Source: Phallusia fumigata (lineage: Eukaryota; Chordata; Ascidiacea; Phlebobranchia; Ascidiidae). Taken from it: DNA of 23,289 bases. The DNA is taken from assembly GCA_008931825.1 (NCBI GenBank), contig QXVZ01013476.1, positions 1-23,289 of the forward strand. The letters run 5' to 3'. Below, in pieces: positions 1 to 9,420 of the stretch (within the stretch, counting starts at the first letter, position 1; each line of letters opens with the position of its first letter). The notes under the pieces were generated by a model, which worked only from the letters and a program-made list of their open reading frames with translations, was not told the DNA's origin and searched no databases. Both the position numbers and the translations under genes were made by a program.

Positions 1-59
1 TATTCCACACAAGCAGAATAGCCGTTGCTTGAATGTGTGGCGAAATCATAGGCGGCCAT
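1..59 (-). CDS. Possible first coding exon of a gene running off the left edge
   Basis: On the minus strand an ATG at 59 sits in the context AAAATGGCCGCC and opens a frame (MAAYDFATHSSNGYSACVE) that stays open to the window edge, 19 codons plus two bases. The DNA on its 5' side (60-330) is CpG-rich, as expected near the start of a gene. The same ATG recurs in the second duplicate (483), where the N cuts the frame. Two short upstream frames on the same strand would precede it. I do not recognise the peptide, and 19 open codons alone prove little, so this is tentative. Confidence 0.25.
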   Translation of the reverse strand, partial: MAAYDFATHSSNGYSACVE

Positions 60-881
60 TTTGAGTTTGCTTGATTTTTAGCAACAGCATCTTTAGGAGG
101 TTTCAGTAACTTCACCAATGCGGCAATCTTGATTCATTGTCGTCGCAGGCCTGTATAAAACGGCTCGCTAGAATGACCTAGACTCACTGCCCATTTGTCA
201 TCACAGAAAGATACAGAGATCCGCTGGCGCAGTCGTCATAAATCCAAATGTTGCCTACAACAGTCGCCAAGCCAAATCGCTTTTCTAATCGAGTTCTTCA
301 AAACCGACGGTTTTGTCTCACATGTAGCTGGATAAAAGTACCATGAACTGTTTGTAACAAGATTGTATCAAAGTCCTTGTCTTACTACTGTAATCTGGCT
401 TGTTAGAAGTTTGATTGCTACCGGTCAACAGTAAATAAAGTAACGTTACAAAACCAANGTGTGGCGAAATCATAGGCGGCCATTTTGAGTTTGCTTGATT
501 TTTAGCAACAGCATCTTTAGGAGGTTTCAGTAACTTCACCAATGCGGCAATCTTGATTCATTGTCGTCGCAGGCCTGTATAAAACGGCTCGCTAGAATGA
601 CCTAGACTCACTGCCCATTTGTCATCACAGAAAGATACAGAGATCCGCTGGCGCAGTCGTCATAAATCCAAATGTTGCCTACAACAGTCGCCAAGCCAAA
701 TCGCTTTTCTAATCGAGTTCTTCAAAACCGACGGTTTTGTCTCACATGTAGCTGGATAAAAGTACCATGAACTGTTTGTAACAAGATTGTATCAAAGTCC
801 TTGTCTTACTACTGTAATCTGGCTTGTTAGAAGTTTGATTGCTACCGGTCAACAGTAAATAAAGTAACGTTACAAAACCAA
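35..881. repeat. Exact 423-bp direct duplication around a single N
   Basis: Bases 35-457 and 459-881 match throughout at a constant offset of 424, with one N (458) as the only base between them. Old tandem copies would normally differ at some positions, and here I see none. The likeliest explanation is that two contig ends covering the same DNA were laid end to end across a closed gap instead of being merged. A true recent tandem duplication is the alternative. Both copies are richer in CpG than most of the window. Confidence 0.9.
458..458. other. Assembly N between duplicated blocks
   Basis: A single ambiguous base separates two identical 423-bp blocks. It looks like a nominal gap placeholder, not an unread base. 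Confidence 0.85.
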
Positions 882-1465
882 TCAGTTCTGATCCGTCTAA
901 TATTAAACAAAATGATAACTAACAAACTGTCACAAATTCCTCCTTTAGACAAAACATACCGATTGCTCACTGGTAACTGGACACGCTGCCTCTACTTGTG
1001 GCTGCACAAGGCAACAGATTCATCAACCATGATATTTTCATTGGCCTGCTTCCAATCACTATGACGTGTAACAATAGGATGACGGTGAGTTTTATCTGGT
1101 GTCAACATTGTAATGTTATTACTTTCTAGGGGACTGCACTATGTGATTTGGGTACTGTATTTTTATAAACCGATGATGAGAAAGAAATATTGGAAAAGTA
1201 TGACAACTTTGGAGCGCATGATTATCTACAAAATCAACAGATCGTCAGAGTGGTGGCCACATTTCATGACAAATGTTACTGAAAGCAATTTCCAAAGAAC
1301 TTAATTTCCACAAGTCTATGGTTCGTCAAGCTGCAGCATATAATCAGTATCGGTAAGCAATCTTTAACTATATGACCGTTGCTTCATATTAGTACGCAAC
1401 ATTGGCATCGACTTTTGTTTATTTGCATAGATTTTTGCTAGCCTAACTTTTGTATTTATTTTTAG
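882..1465. other. Stretch with weak exon-like pieces, probably 5' part of the dead transposon
   Basis: Bases 1086-1130 look like a small intron (GTGAGT to TTTCTAG), and the plus strand after it has short open stretches up to about 1352, where CGGTAAGC could be a donor. The translations are broken by stops and match nothing I know. Position next to the transposase motifs suggests that they are degraded transposon exons, but I cannot show this. Confidence 0.3.
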
Positions 1466-1856
1466 GGATGTTGCAGTAGAATGCCCTGGCAGTGAGCACG
1501 ATGCATCAATGTTAAGAAAATCATCAATCTACAAAACGATGCCAGACGGCCCAAGGTAAAGCAAAAAACAACCGCACTGTTATTTTATTAATATTCCTGC
1601 TATTTTTTTGTGAAGGGTCATACTGTGATTGGTGGAACAGTAATTCCCCTCATGGTTTCGGATGATGCTGCCTACCCAATGCTTCGGTTGCGCATTTTGA
1701 AACGAACTTAAGACAATAAAATTGACAAGGTACTATTAGTTTGGGGGTTGTTGTGTTTTACACAATATATGTGAAGATGCACAAACTCCATTGCAGAGGG
1801 ATGAACAGCTATTGGTTCCTGCTGCACATTTAACTGATGCTGCGATCGATTCTTCT
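1466..1856 (+). pseudogene. Decayed PIF/Harbinger (HARBI1-like) DDE transposase fragments
   Basis: Three short stretches resemble the nuclease of PIF/Harbinger DNA transposons. Bases 1466-1555, flanked by TTTAG and GTAAAG, encode CPGSEHDASMLRKSSIY, matching the family motif PGSxHDxxxLRxSxLY that carries the second catalytic aspartate. Bases 1616-1708 encode a stretch ending SDDAAYPMLRLRILKRT, matching the GDxAYPLxPWLMKPY region with the third aspartate, then hit a stop. Bases 1797-1856, between TTGCAG and GTAAGA, read DEQLLVPAAHLTDAA and probably belong to the C-terminal part. The phases of the first two pieces do not join without a stop and the N-terminal helix-turn-helix region was not found, so the gene looks dead. 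Family assignment rests on two motifs. Confidence 0.6.
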
Positions 1857-1941
1857 GTAAGATCAACAGATGCTGACTACCTTTTAAAACTAAGTTTAAT
1901 ATTTGTTCGTACTGCTTTTGTTCATTGGTTGTGTAATAAAA

Positions 1942-2492
1942 TCACAGCACCAGTAAGCACATTGCCATCAACTTTGTAATACTGTTAAGCAATAAGGTAG
2001 AACTGACGAAAAAGGCACAACCACATTTACGCGAGGCTATGGAATCTGCAATTCTTTCCAAGATCCCTAACATCTGCTGCATTTGTGAACTGGAATGAGC
2101 TTCAACTGCTTGAAAGTGATCCAGCATTGCATGAATTCTATTCACTTCTAAAAATACAAACAACAATTTGAGCAATAAAATTGCCTGTGAGTTATATTTA
2201 AACAAGAACAAAGTGTGTTTAAGGTTAAGAAAGCAAACAACATCCTTGACTTCTTGCAAATCAAAGTCACTTTTAAAGTTTGAAAAAAGTGTCACATATG
2301 TGTTACAAACAAAAAATGAAGTGTTGTTGGAAAATATGAACAGAATTACCAGATAAAGTGCTTCCTCCATACTGCGCAGTTTGTCCCTCTGTGGTGTCAG
2401 ATGTTCTGCTCCTGCTGGTCTTGTTGATGGTCCAGCAATGTTTGAGCTATGTGCTTCCTCTGTACCTTGTGACTGGTTGCTGCCCTCATATT
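1942..2492 (-). pseudogene. Two-exon coiled-coil fragment, probable second protein of the Harbinger element
   Basis: A minus-strand exon 2373-2492 (acceptor GTTACAG, donor GTATGG) encodes a polar Ser/Pro/Glu-rich stretch. It joins in phase to an exon at 2147 (acceptor TTTTTAG) that reads to a TGA at 1942. The second exon contains an amphipathic segment, AMLDHFQAVEAHSSSQMQQM followed by LGILERIADSIASRK, typical of the C-terminal helix of the Myb/SANT-like partner protein of Harbinger transposons. Its convergent position next to the transposase remains suits the two-gene layout of these elements. The Myb domain itself was not found further upstream, so the copy is incomplete. An unrelated host exon pair is possible. 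Confidence 0.4.
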
Positions 2493-2508
2493 CTGTAACA
2501 CACCCCAA

Positions 2509-3391
2509 GTTTCGTTAAAATGAAATCACACTATGATATTTAAACTTTTTCATAAATTTTACCAGAAAAAAACGATAAAAAAACGACTTCTGCTCATTTT
2601 GTATTACTGGCAAAACAGTAAGTTAGAAATTACGTAGACATTTACGTACGTATCTTCGTTCGTCCGCAGCCAACTCTGATCCAACGCTTCCCATCCGAGT
2701 CGAGGCAGAGGTTGCGTTGCAGCCGAGTTCACAAACGATCCTTTCTCCCCATCCAGAAACAACACAGTCGACTGAAAAAAAAAACGACATCAGTGTTTGT
2801 GACAAACGCGTTGGACAACTTACACAGAGGCGACTAATCTTTGTTGTTTTCACGGGGTTCGAATCTAAACGCTTCCGAGTAAGTATCCCGATTATTTGTT
2901 TTGTGTCCCAGACCCCACGATTCGCAAAGAAATGCGTAACTTTGGCTGCGGATATAAGCTTTAACACAACGCCGAGGAAGGAGAAATGGCAGCGTGTAAA
3001 AAGTGACGTTGGCCTGTGGTAACGGAACTCCAGCACAAAGAAAGATGACGAAAACAGAATTGTTCGCAGACATTCAAAGTGCGACAACCAAGAGAGTTAT
3101 TCGACGCGTTTTTTGCCTGATCGATAACAGGAAAAAACTACAGGGACCGCAGCGACTTTAGCTCCAATCGACCCAGCAGACAATTCACATTAGCGGGAAA
3201 GAAGAAGGCTTAGGAAGCAGTAGACGGAAACTGAAGAAGCGGTCACGTGTTTCTCTAAAAGTTCAGTGACCACGTAATGAACCACGATTTGAAAAAGTTG
3301 TTATAAAGCCCACACAGACTCGACAGGCCGTCAGTGAAACGGAATTTCCATGTGTTGACCAAATAAACACAAAATATTGTTCGTCGCCAAT
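2509..3391. other. CpG-rich stretch with unrecognised ORFs on both strands
   Basis: From about 2620 the base composition changes: CpG is frequent and several frames are open on both strands (minus 2623-3087, plus 2717-3022). None of the translations shows a domain or repeat that I recognise, and overlapping open frames on both strands argue for a composition effect. The block could be a promoter with a first exon, or part of an inserted element. No gene can be supported. Confidence 0.35.
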
Positions 3392-3685
3392 TTATTCCCG
3401 ACAAACTCGGTGTTTACCAGAAACCTTCGAAGGCTGCAGGCTTGACGAAATATTTAAGTGTACCAGAAATGGTTGAGGTTGGGGTTTCAGTATGTTTTTG
3501 ACGCCAAAACTGGACTCGTATAAATATGTAACGGAACCGTTGGGAACGACATGTGGTTGGTTAAAACTGATTAAGTGGGCTAACATACCCTGCGTGTGTA
3601 ACCACGATGCAATCAAGTGTCTATCAAAATATTTATCTACTTGATCGGGGTTAGCAGGGCAAGTATTTGGTGTCAAATACACCAC
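3392..3685 (-). CDS. Unrecognised short ORF, doubtful
   Basis: A minus-strand frame is open for about 112 codons, from just after a TGA near 3720 to a TAA at 3392, but has no in-frame ATG near its start; its first codon in the listed range is GTG. It reads TPNTCPANPDQVDKYFDR near its N-terminal side and matches no family I know. If real it would be an internal or last exon. Its stop overlaps an AATAAA on the same strand. Chance is the main alternative. Confidence 0.15.
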   Translation of the reverse strand: MVYLTPNTCPANPDQVDKYFDRHLIASWLHTQGMLAHLISFNQPHVVPNGSVTYLYESSFGVKNILKPQPQPFLVHLNISSSLQPSKVSGKHRVCRE

Positions 3686-4201
3686 AACGACATAATCCGT
3701 TGTTCTACAATATTTTCACCTTATTTGGACATTGTTTAATAGTTTGGCGACTTAAGGGAGTCATTCCCACAACAAATAAAAAGCTAAACAGTTCTTAACA
3801 TTCTGACCTGGTAACTGTTTCAAAGGGAATTTTGCCAATGGCTGAATTAGTGCAACTAAGAAAAAAGCTGTAACATGTCTTGTGATAAGAAAGCACAGCA
3901 AGGCATTGCAATCGACCAGTCAAACTCACAAGAGGATAATCACAACAAATTTAAAGAAATGAATAACATTTTTTCCATCAATTTCTACAAAAAATTACCC
4001 ATTTTTATTTTAACAAACAAATAAATTACTTTTTAAATAACTAATCTGATAATTAGCTACAGTGCCAATGATCATAGATTAACTTGCTGTATTGTCATCT
4101 AGTTTATCCTCCTAAATTTATCCCATTTTTTGACTCCTCACTTTTTACCAACAACTGCATTACCTCAATAAAGTCAAATAAACAAATCAACATTTTTTTT
4201 T

Positions 4202-4202
4202 N
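4202..4202. other. Assembly N after a T run
   Basis: A single ambiguous base follows a run of nine T. Unlike the N at 458, no duplicated flank is visible. Confidence 0.8.
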
Positions 4203-4862
4203 ACTCACAATATATGCGATTCCTGTAAAACATTTGTATTTGTTGGATGGATATGTCAATGAATCATAAACATTCATAGGTAGATAGGCTTTAACATAGT
4301 TGGCCGCTTACTAAAAACAAAACAATTTTTTGGGCATTGAACAAAAGGATCGCTATAGGGAGAGCAGTTAATGATTAGCAGAACTTGAGCAAACAAGTTC
4401 GACAATTATCATTAATTATATTACTTCCTGTAAGATCAAAGCTGTGTGGGTTGACTGTTACGTAGCTACACAGGCATGACATGTAGTTAGGTACAGGAAA
4501 TGGTGGGCTATAATTACTCGAAACACCTTACTGCATTGATAGACTTCAATTGTTCTTTAGACAATGCTTTATTATTTAATAGTGTCACATGTAGTCTTAT
4601 AGTAGTTCTATACAACCAACAAACTGATGTAAAATTATTACTTGGTTCATGTACAACCTTTGTACGTATTTAAATTGAATAAAGTTTCAGTTATTAGGCA
4701 CAAAATCTTTGTTCAATTCACTTTACTCATTTAGATATTGCACAATCTCAGGTGAATCATAGTTGGCAGCCAAGACTGAAGTGAAATTTGTTAGGGGTGC
4801 AAGGTAAAAGGGCCTTTAACTTTTAACAAAATTAAACAGTGAGATACTATTGATATTTATCC

Positions 4863-4864
4863 AG
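4863..4864 (+). promoter_or_regulatory. Possible 3' splice or spliced-leader acceptor before the start codon
   Basis: The AG of TTGATATTTATCCAG lies 19 bases before the ATG at 4884. It could close a 5' UTR intron or, as is common in Ciona, accept a trans-spliced leader. The pyrimidine tract is weak, so only a transcript would settle it. Confidence 0.3.
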
Positions 4865-4883
4865 GACAAGTTGCTTGATAAAA

Positions 4884-7800
4884 ATGTCTGGTGATTTGGA
4901 TAAACACAAAATTAAAAACCTAAGTGAAAAACTGAGAAAAGAATGCAACTGTCTTGGAAGAGAAAAAGATCCCAAAACAAGTGCGGAAACTTTACACAAA
5001 CTTGCAAATGCATATTGGCAACAAGCTAACGCATGTAAAGATAAATATGACAGAAAAATTGCTCTTATCAGAAGTGCAGTGTTGTTTAATGCAGCCATTG
5101 TAAGGAAACCTGATAATGTTCGTGAAAATGAAGCCGACCTTCAAAAACTTTGTTCTCATGTCCTTGAACTTGCCAAAGCTCAGAACAAGAAAGCTGATTT
5201 AGTTGATGAGGCAAAACATGTTTTTAACAAAGTTTTGAAAATGAGAAAAAATGTTAAAAAGCAGTTGGAAGAACTAAAGCCTTTACCTACAAGTTTGACA
5301 AGGACAAAAAAAAAAGTGCTTGAGGAAAACAAAATCAATTTGGTGCAGAAAATACAAACAAAAATATTTACCAGATACACTGAAATAATGAAAGAAACTA
5401 TGCAGCTGTCAAAAAGTGTTATGGGTACAAAGTTTGCAAACAGAACAAAGTTTGCTTTGGTTGGGATGGGATCTCTTGCCCGGAGAGAAATTACCCCCTT
5501 TTCTGATTTTGAAAGCATCATTATTTTGGAAGATGGAGTTGAGAAGCAGGATAACTATAAAGAGATACTTGAGGACTTCAGATGGGTTGCTGTCATTTTT
5601 CAGTTGATTATTGTAAACATGGGAGAAACAATAATTCCAACTGTTTCTCTTCCTTTCATCAATGATCCATACTCAAATGACAATAACTGGTTTTTCGATG
5701 CTAATACCACAAGAGGAATCGCATTCGATGGAATGGTTCCATATGCTTGCAAAACGCCATTGGGAAGAAACAAAACCAAACACAAGCCATGGAGGACAGA
5801 ACTTATTAAACCAGTTGGTGAAATGCTGAAATATCTAGAAAGTAATGAAAGCCTTAAAAATGGATATCACCTTGCTGATATTCTTACGAAAACATGCTTT
5901 GTGTTTGGAAATCAGAAAGTTTATGACATGTTTCAAAAAGGTGCACAACCAGCAATGAAATCCCCCAATGCCAAAGAGGATTTCTATCATCAAACAGAAG
6001 AAGATGCTATAAATTACAATATTTGGGAAAATTTCAATGCGCTCAGAAATCATGACAAAATAAACTTAAAGAAAATGGTCTATAGAAGTACAAGTTTATT
6101 TGCTGCTGCATTAATCCGAGCTTATGACATCGAAGCTGATTCAACATTTGATGCAATCGACAAACTGCCGGAAGAAGTGGATGAAGAACTTACAAGGCAT
6201 GACATCAAATATATGCTTGCTTTGGCTTGTGAGGTTAGATTGAAAGCTTACATGTCTGAAAATGCCCAAGCTGATTTGCATCCTAATGTTGTTATGCTAA
6301 AAAACAATAAACTATGGGGTTCATCCATTGTTGAAATGCTGGGATTGGATGACACAGTTAAGATGTTGCAAATTGCTATGAAACTCCAGTATACTGCTCT
6401 GAATAAACTAAAAATGTTTTATGAAAAGCAGAAATCTGTAGAGAGTAAAGAACAAGAAGTTGGAATTGATGAAAAATCTGCTGAGTTGCTCCAAAACAGT
6501 TTCATTTTTTTTGCAATTAATGAAGATGAAGAAGCTTTGTCTTGTTTAAACAAATTAAAGAAATCAAAGTCTTTTAAAGTTATTTACGACAAGAAGGAAA
6601 AATGGTCACTTGAACAACTTCATTTTTTATTTGTAGCAAAAATCTACTTGGATAAAACCGACTTGAATGACCTAGAGAAATTTTGTTTAGCAAACAAAGA
6701 CAAACAACAATTACCAAATACAGAATGTGCATGGTATTATTTATGGGGTGAAGTTCTCTATAACAAGGAATGTTATAGACAAGCTCTGCTACAATTTGAA
6801 AACATCAAAGTTAAACAAGAATGGGAAAGCGATATTCTATTAGGCAAGGCCCGGTGTCTTTACAAACTTGGGTTGCTTGATAAGGCAGAAGGCTGCTATA
6901 AATCAGCACTTGAGTTTCCAGATTTAGATAATCGCCCCCAAGTTCTGCAGAAAGCTGCTAAATGCTGTGAAACACATGATGCATTGGTATACAGGGAAAA
7001 GGCACTGGAGATTTTGAAACAGGAAAACTCCTGTGCTGAAGAAACAGTAGCTGATTTGCTATCTGACATTTCATTAGATTTAGAGCATTCAACAGAAATT
7101 AACAAGAAATTTAAAGATTGCCTTCTTGATGAGTTGGATATTAGAAACAAAATGTTTGACAAAGAAACAGATGTACAGGAACAAAATCACATTTTGTTTA
7201 AAATAGCAGAATGCAAAAAAAACCTCAACCAAAATAAACAATTCAATGAAAGTTACAAAGAAGTTATTAAACAGGTAAAAAGTAAGAAACAAGTAAAGGA
7301 AATATCAGCTGATGACCACAATGTGTTGGGTAATTGCTACCAGCAATTAGACAAACATGAAGATGCTTCTGATCATTTCTACACTGAAATATCTATGTTA
7401 GAAAAGGAAAACCAACCTTACAATGACATTGCGAAAAGGAGGAAAGCCTTTGCACACTACTTGCGATTACAACACAAAGACACAGAAGCAGATGAACAAA
7501 TATCAGAGGTTTTGAAACTGTTGGAGGACAGTGTAAAAGAAGAGACTGAACCTGAGCTAAAAGTTAATTTGTTGTATTCAATTGGTTACTGCTATTTTGA
7601 CATGCAAAAATATCAAAAAGCTTTGGACACACTTCAGCATGAAGACCTCAAACAGGGGTATGACATTCCAGGTTCAAAGTTTCAAACAGTTTTGTCACAA
7701 AACCATGAAAGTAAATATCACTTCTGGGTTGGTAAATGTCTTTTCAATTTGATGAAGTACAGTGAAGCCATAATGCATTTTAAGGAATGCCTGGAAATTC

Positions 7801-8312
7801 TCAATAAAAGTGAGCCTGGTGAAGAGGAAATAGCAACAACAGAAGTTGAACTTGGGTTTTGCTACCTTGAAATTGGTGACCTTGATCAAGCATTAATCAG
7901 TTTCGATAAGGCTTCAAGCATTCTATATTTACATGCTAACGACAATCTTTCAATAATGTTTGAGGCAAAACTTGGAAGAGCCAAGTGCTCCATGGCAAAG
8001 AAAATGTACGAAGTTGCCTTGGGTGAATTGAGTTATGCTATGAAAGTGGGTATACAAGATCGGAAACAAAAAGATGAAAAGCATTTCGAGAAGATGCTCA
8101 AGTTTACCAAAGATTTGTTTGATTCAAATTTGAATATTGTTGGACAAAAAAAGTATTTTGATGGTCATAAAAACTCACTTTTACAGTTGTTGCCCATCCG
8201 CTTATTTCCCAGACTACATGATTGTGTTGTATGTGTTGGACAATGCATCAAGTTTGTACTTAACCAACCCAAACTAAGGAGGAGCAGAAAAAGAAAGCTA
8301 TCTTCACAGTAG
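4884..8312 (+). CDS. Intronless nucleotidyltransferase-like (DUF294/GlnD-type) protein with TPR repeats
   Basis: One unbroken frame encodes 1142 residues from the ATG at 4884; the TTG nine bases upstream is an unlikely start in a eukaryote. Residues 1-180 are mostly helical and lysine-rich. Residues 194-212 carry GSLARREITPFSDFE: G196-S197, ten residues, then D208-x-E210, the nucleotidyltransferase signature hG[GS]x9-13[DE]h[DE]. Next come NMGETIIPTVSLPF and GIAFDGMVPYACKTPLGR, which I recall from animal proteins annotated with the protein-PII uridylyltransferase N-terminal domain. From about residue 617 to 1060 there are tetratricopeptide-like helical pairs, for example around 654 (KLGLLDKAEGCYKSAL), 945 (LMKYSEAIMHFKECL) and 1026. 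The C-terminus is basic. No signal peptide or membrane segment is evident, so it is probably intracellular. Substrate, activity and partners are unknown. Absence of introns in 3.4 kb, beside a 22-exon gene, suggests retroposition, transfer or an intronless family expansion. Confidence 0.85.
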   Translation: MSGDLDKHKIKNLSEKLRKECNCLGREKDPKTSAETLHKLANAYWQQANACKDKYDRKIALIRSAVLFNAAIVRKPDNVRENEADLQKLCSHVLELAKAQNKKADLVDEAKHVFNKVLKMRKNVKKQLEELKPLPTSLTRTKKKVLEENKINLVQKIQTKIFTRYTEIMKETMQLSKSVMGTKFANRTKFALVGMGSLARREITPFSDFESIIILEDGVEKQDNYKEILEDFRWVAVIFQLIIVNMGETIIPTVSLPFINDPYSNDNNWFFDANTTRGIAFDGMVPYACKTPLGRNKTKHKPWRTELIKPVGEMLKYLESNESLKNGYHLADILTKTCFVFGNQKVYDMFQKGAQPAMKSPNAKEDFYHQTEEDAINYNIWENFNALRNHDKINLKKMVYRSTSLFAAALIRAYDIEADSTFDAIDKLPEEVDEELTRHDIKYMLALACEVRLKAYMSENAQADLHPNVVMLKNNKLWGSSIVEMLGLDDTVKMLQIAMKLQYTALNKLKMFYEKQKSVESKEQEVGIDEKSAELLQNSFIFFAINEDEEALSCLNKLKKSKSFKVIYDKKEKWSLEQLHFLFVAKIYLDKTDLNDLEKFCLANKDKQQLPNTECAWYYLWGEVLYNKECYRQALLQFENIKVKQEWESDILLGKARCLYKLGLLDKAEGCYKSALEFPDLDNRPQVLQKAAKCCETHDALVYREKALEILKQENSCAEETVADLLSDISLDLEHSTEINKKFKDCLLDELDIRNKMFDKETDVQEQNHILFKIAECKKNLNQNKQFNESYKEVIKQVKSKKQVKEISADDHNVLGNCYQQLDKHEDASDHFYTEISMLEKENQPYNDIAKRRKAFAHYLRLQHKDTEADEQISEVLKLLEDSVKEETEPELKVNLLYSIGYCYFDMQKYQKALDTLQHEDLKQGYDIPGSKFQTVLSQNHESKYHFWVGKCLFNLMKYSEAIMHFKECLEILNKSEPGEEEIATTEVELGFCYLEIGDLDQALISFDKASSILYLHANDNLSIMFEAKLGRAKCSMAKKMYEVALGELSYAMKVGIQDRKQKDEKHFEKMLKFTKDLFDSNLNIVGQKKYFDGHKNSLLQLLPIRLFPRLHDCVVCVGQCIKFVLNQPKLRRSRKRKLSSQ

Positions 8313-9420
8313 CTACAGACAAAATCATAGAAGTTTTTCTGGATTTAGTTTTTTTTGATTTTATGTAAACAGTTTTAACTAATTATGCAAAAGTTTATGT
8401 GTTATTACTCCTATAGGAACTGTTTCAGTGTAAAAAAACAACACAACTAAGTTTTTGTTTCAGAGTTCACCGTATAAAACTGTCAAAAGCGCTTTGAGGC
8501 TTCGCATTTGGGTTCTTGAGATGTATTAATTCAATTTTACTTCTCAAGTAAATATTTTTTTGTTGCAGTCACCCTAGGTTGTAGAGATAAAACAAAAGTT
8601 GAAGTTAAGTTTGGTCCCTGACCAATTAGAATGTATAAGTAAGGTATAGAACTTACTAACATGTTTCAGCTAAACGAACGAGATCCAGTAAGTATTAATA
8701 AGTGACGTTAATTCTACTCACGTTGTTTACTGGGTAAACTCCGTATAGTAGTACCACTATCATCGTTTTTTCTTTCTAGCTTTTATCGATTGATGTCTTT
8801 ATTTGTGTTTTCTTCATGCCATGCAAAAACAATTCAACTCTATGCAGGTTTTAATGCACTGTCGTTTATTTTGATTAAAAAAATGGTAACACTTCAATCT
8901 GCCGAAACAACCTTTTCTGTAAGACTAAAAATACGGGAGAAGGGAAGGAAAAATACGGTTAATTCCTTTGTTCGATGCAGGGAATATTAATTTTACAGGT
9001 GTTTTTTAGTCATGCAAAATGTCTTGATGCGGATTTACACAATCACTGACGTTCATGATATCGCTTCGAAATACGTCATTATCAACGGCCCCTCCTCATC
9101 TTGCCCATTAACAGAACTATTTGTCTTATAATATTTGTCATTAATGTTTTGTCTTATTGGGATATGAGAGTTCATTTTTCCTTGTTTAGGCAGACTTGTC
9201 AAACCGAAGCCAATGTTTATTTTAAAAAAACAAATGCAAGTAGAAAATGAAACTACGTTAGACAATTTACAAACAAGAAGATAAAAAACAATGAGGCGGG
9301 AACAAAAACAAACAAATTTAGACATGGGTGGTTTGTATATGAGTTTGAATCTAGTTGTTCACATGCTGTAATCTTTTGACAGGATTTTGTGCTACATCTC
9401 CCAATGCTCATTCCTTAGAC
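8313..9420. other. Intergenic stretch between the NTase-TPR gene and CEP104 (convergent)
   Basis: It should contain the 3' UTR of the plus-strand gene and possibly the distal 3' UTR of CEP104 from the other strand. No AATAAA was noticed on the plus strand just after 8312. On the minus strand an AATAAA lies at 9221-9216. Short open frames (8790-8990 plus, 9053-9325 minus) look like chance. A near-palindrome, TCAAAAGCGCTTTGA, lies close to 8490. Confidence 0.5.

Larger units (their letters stand above)
3700..4883. other. Gene-poor AT-rich stretch upstream of the intronless gene
   Basis: No supportable coding sequence lies here. It holds an N at 4202 after a T run, an AATAAA at 4678-4683 that could end an unseen plus-strand transcript, and a short hairpin-like GTACAA/TTGTAC around 4651-4665. 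The last bases before the next gene contain a possible splice acceptor (TTTATCCAG ending at 4864). Confidence 0.5.

Noticed and set aside
318..542. Minus-strand ORF across the N at 458
   Set aside because: It depends on joining two copies of the same sequence across a probable assembly artefact.
2850..2872. GGGTTCGAATCT, like a tRNA B box
   Set aside because: No A box at the right distance and no acceptor or anticodon stem could be drawn, so neither a tRNA nor a tRNA-derived SINE is supported.
2941..3022. KEKWQRVKSDV on the plus strand as a Myb/SANT-like piece
   Set aside because: The resemblance is limited to a few charged residues and lacks the spaced tryptophans of a Myb domain; it is also on the opposite strand to the proposed partner gene.
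3300..3400. Possible LTR end with AATAAACAC and a downstream primer site
   Set aside because: No second LTR copy, no TG...CA borders and no reverse transcriptase or gag sequence nearby.
4875..4883. TTG as start of the large ORF
   Set aside because: Non-ATG starts are rare in animals and an ATG follows three codons later.
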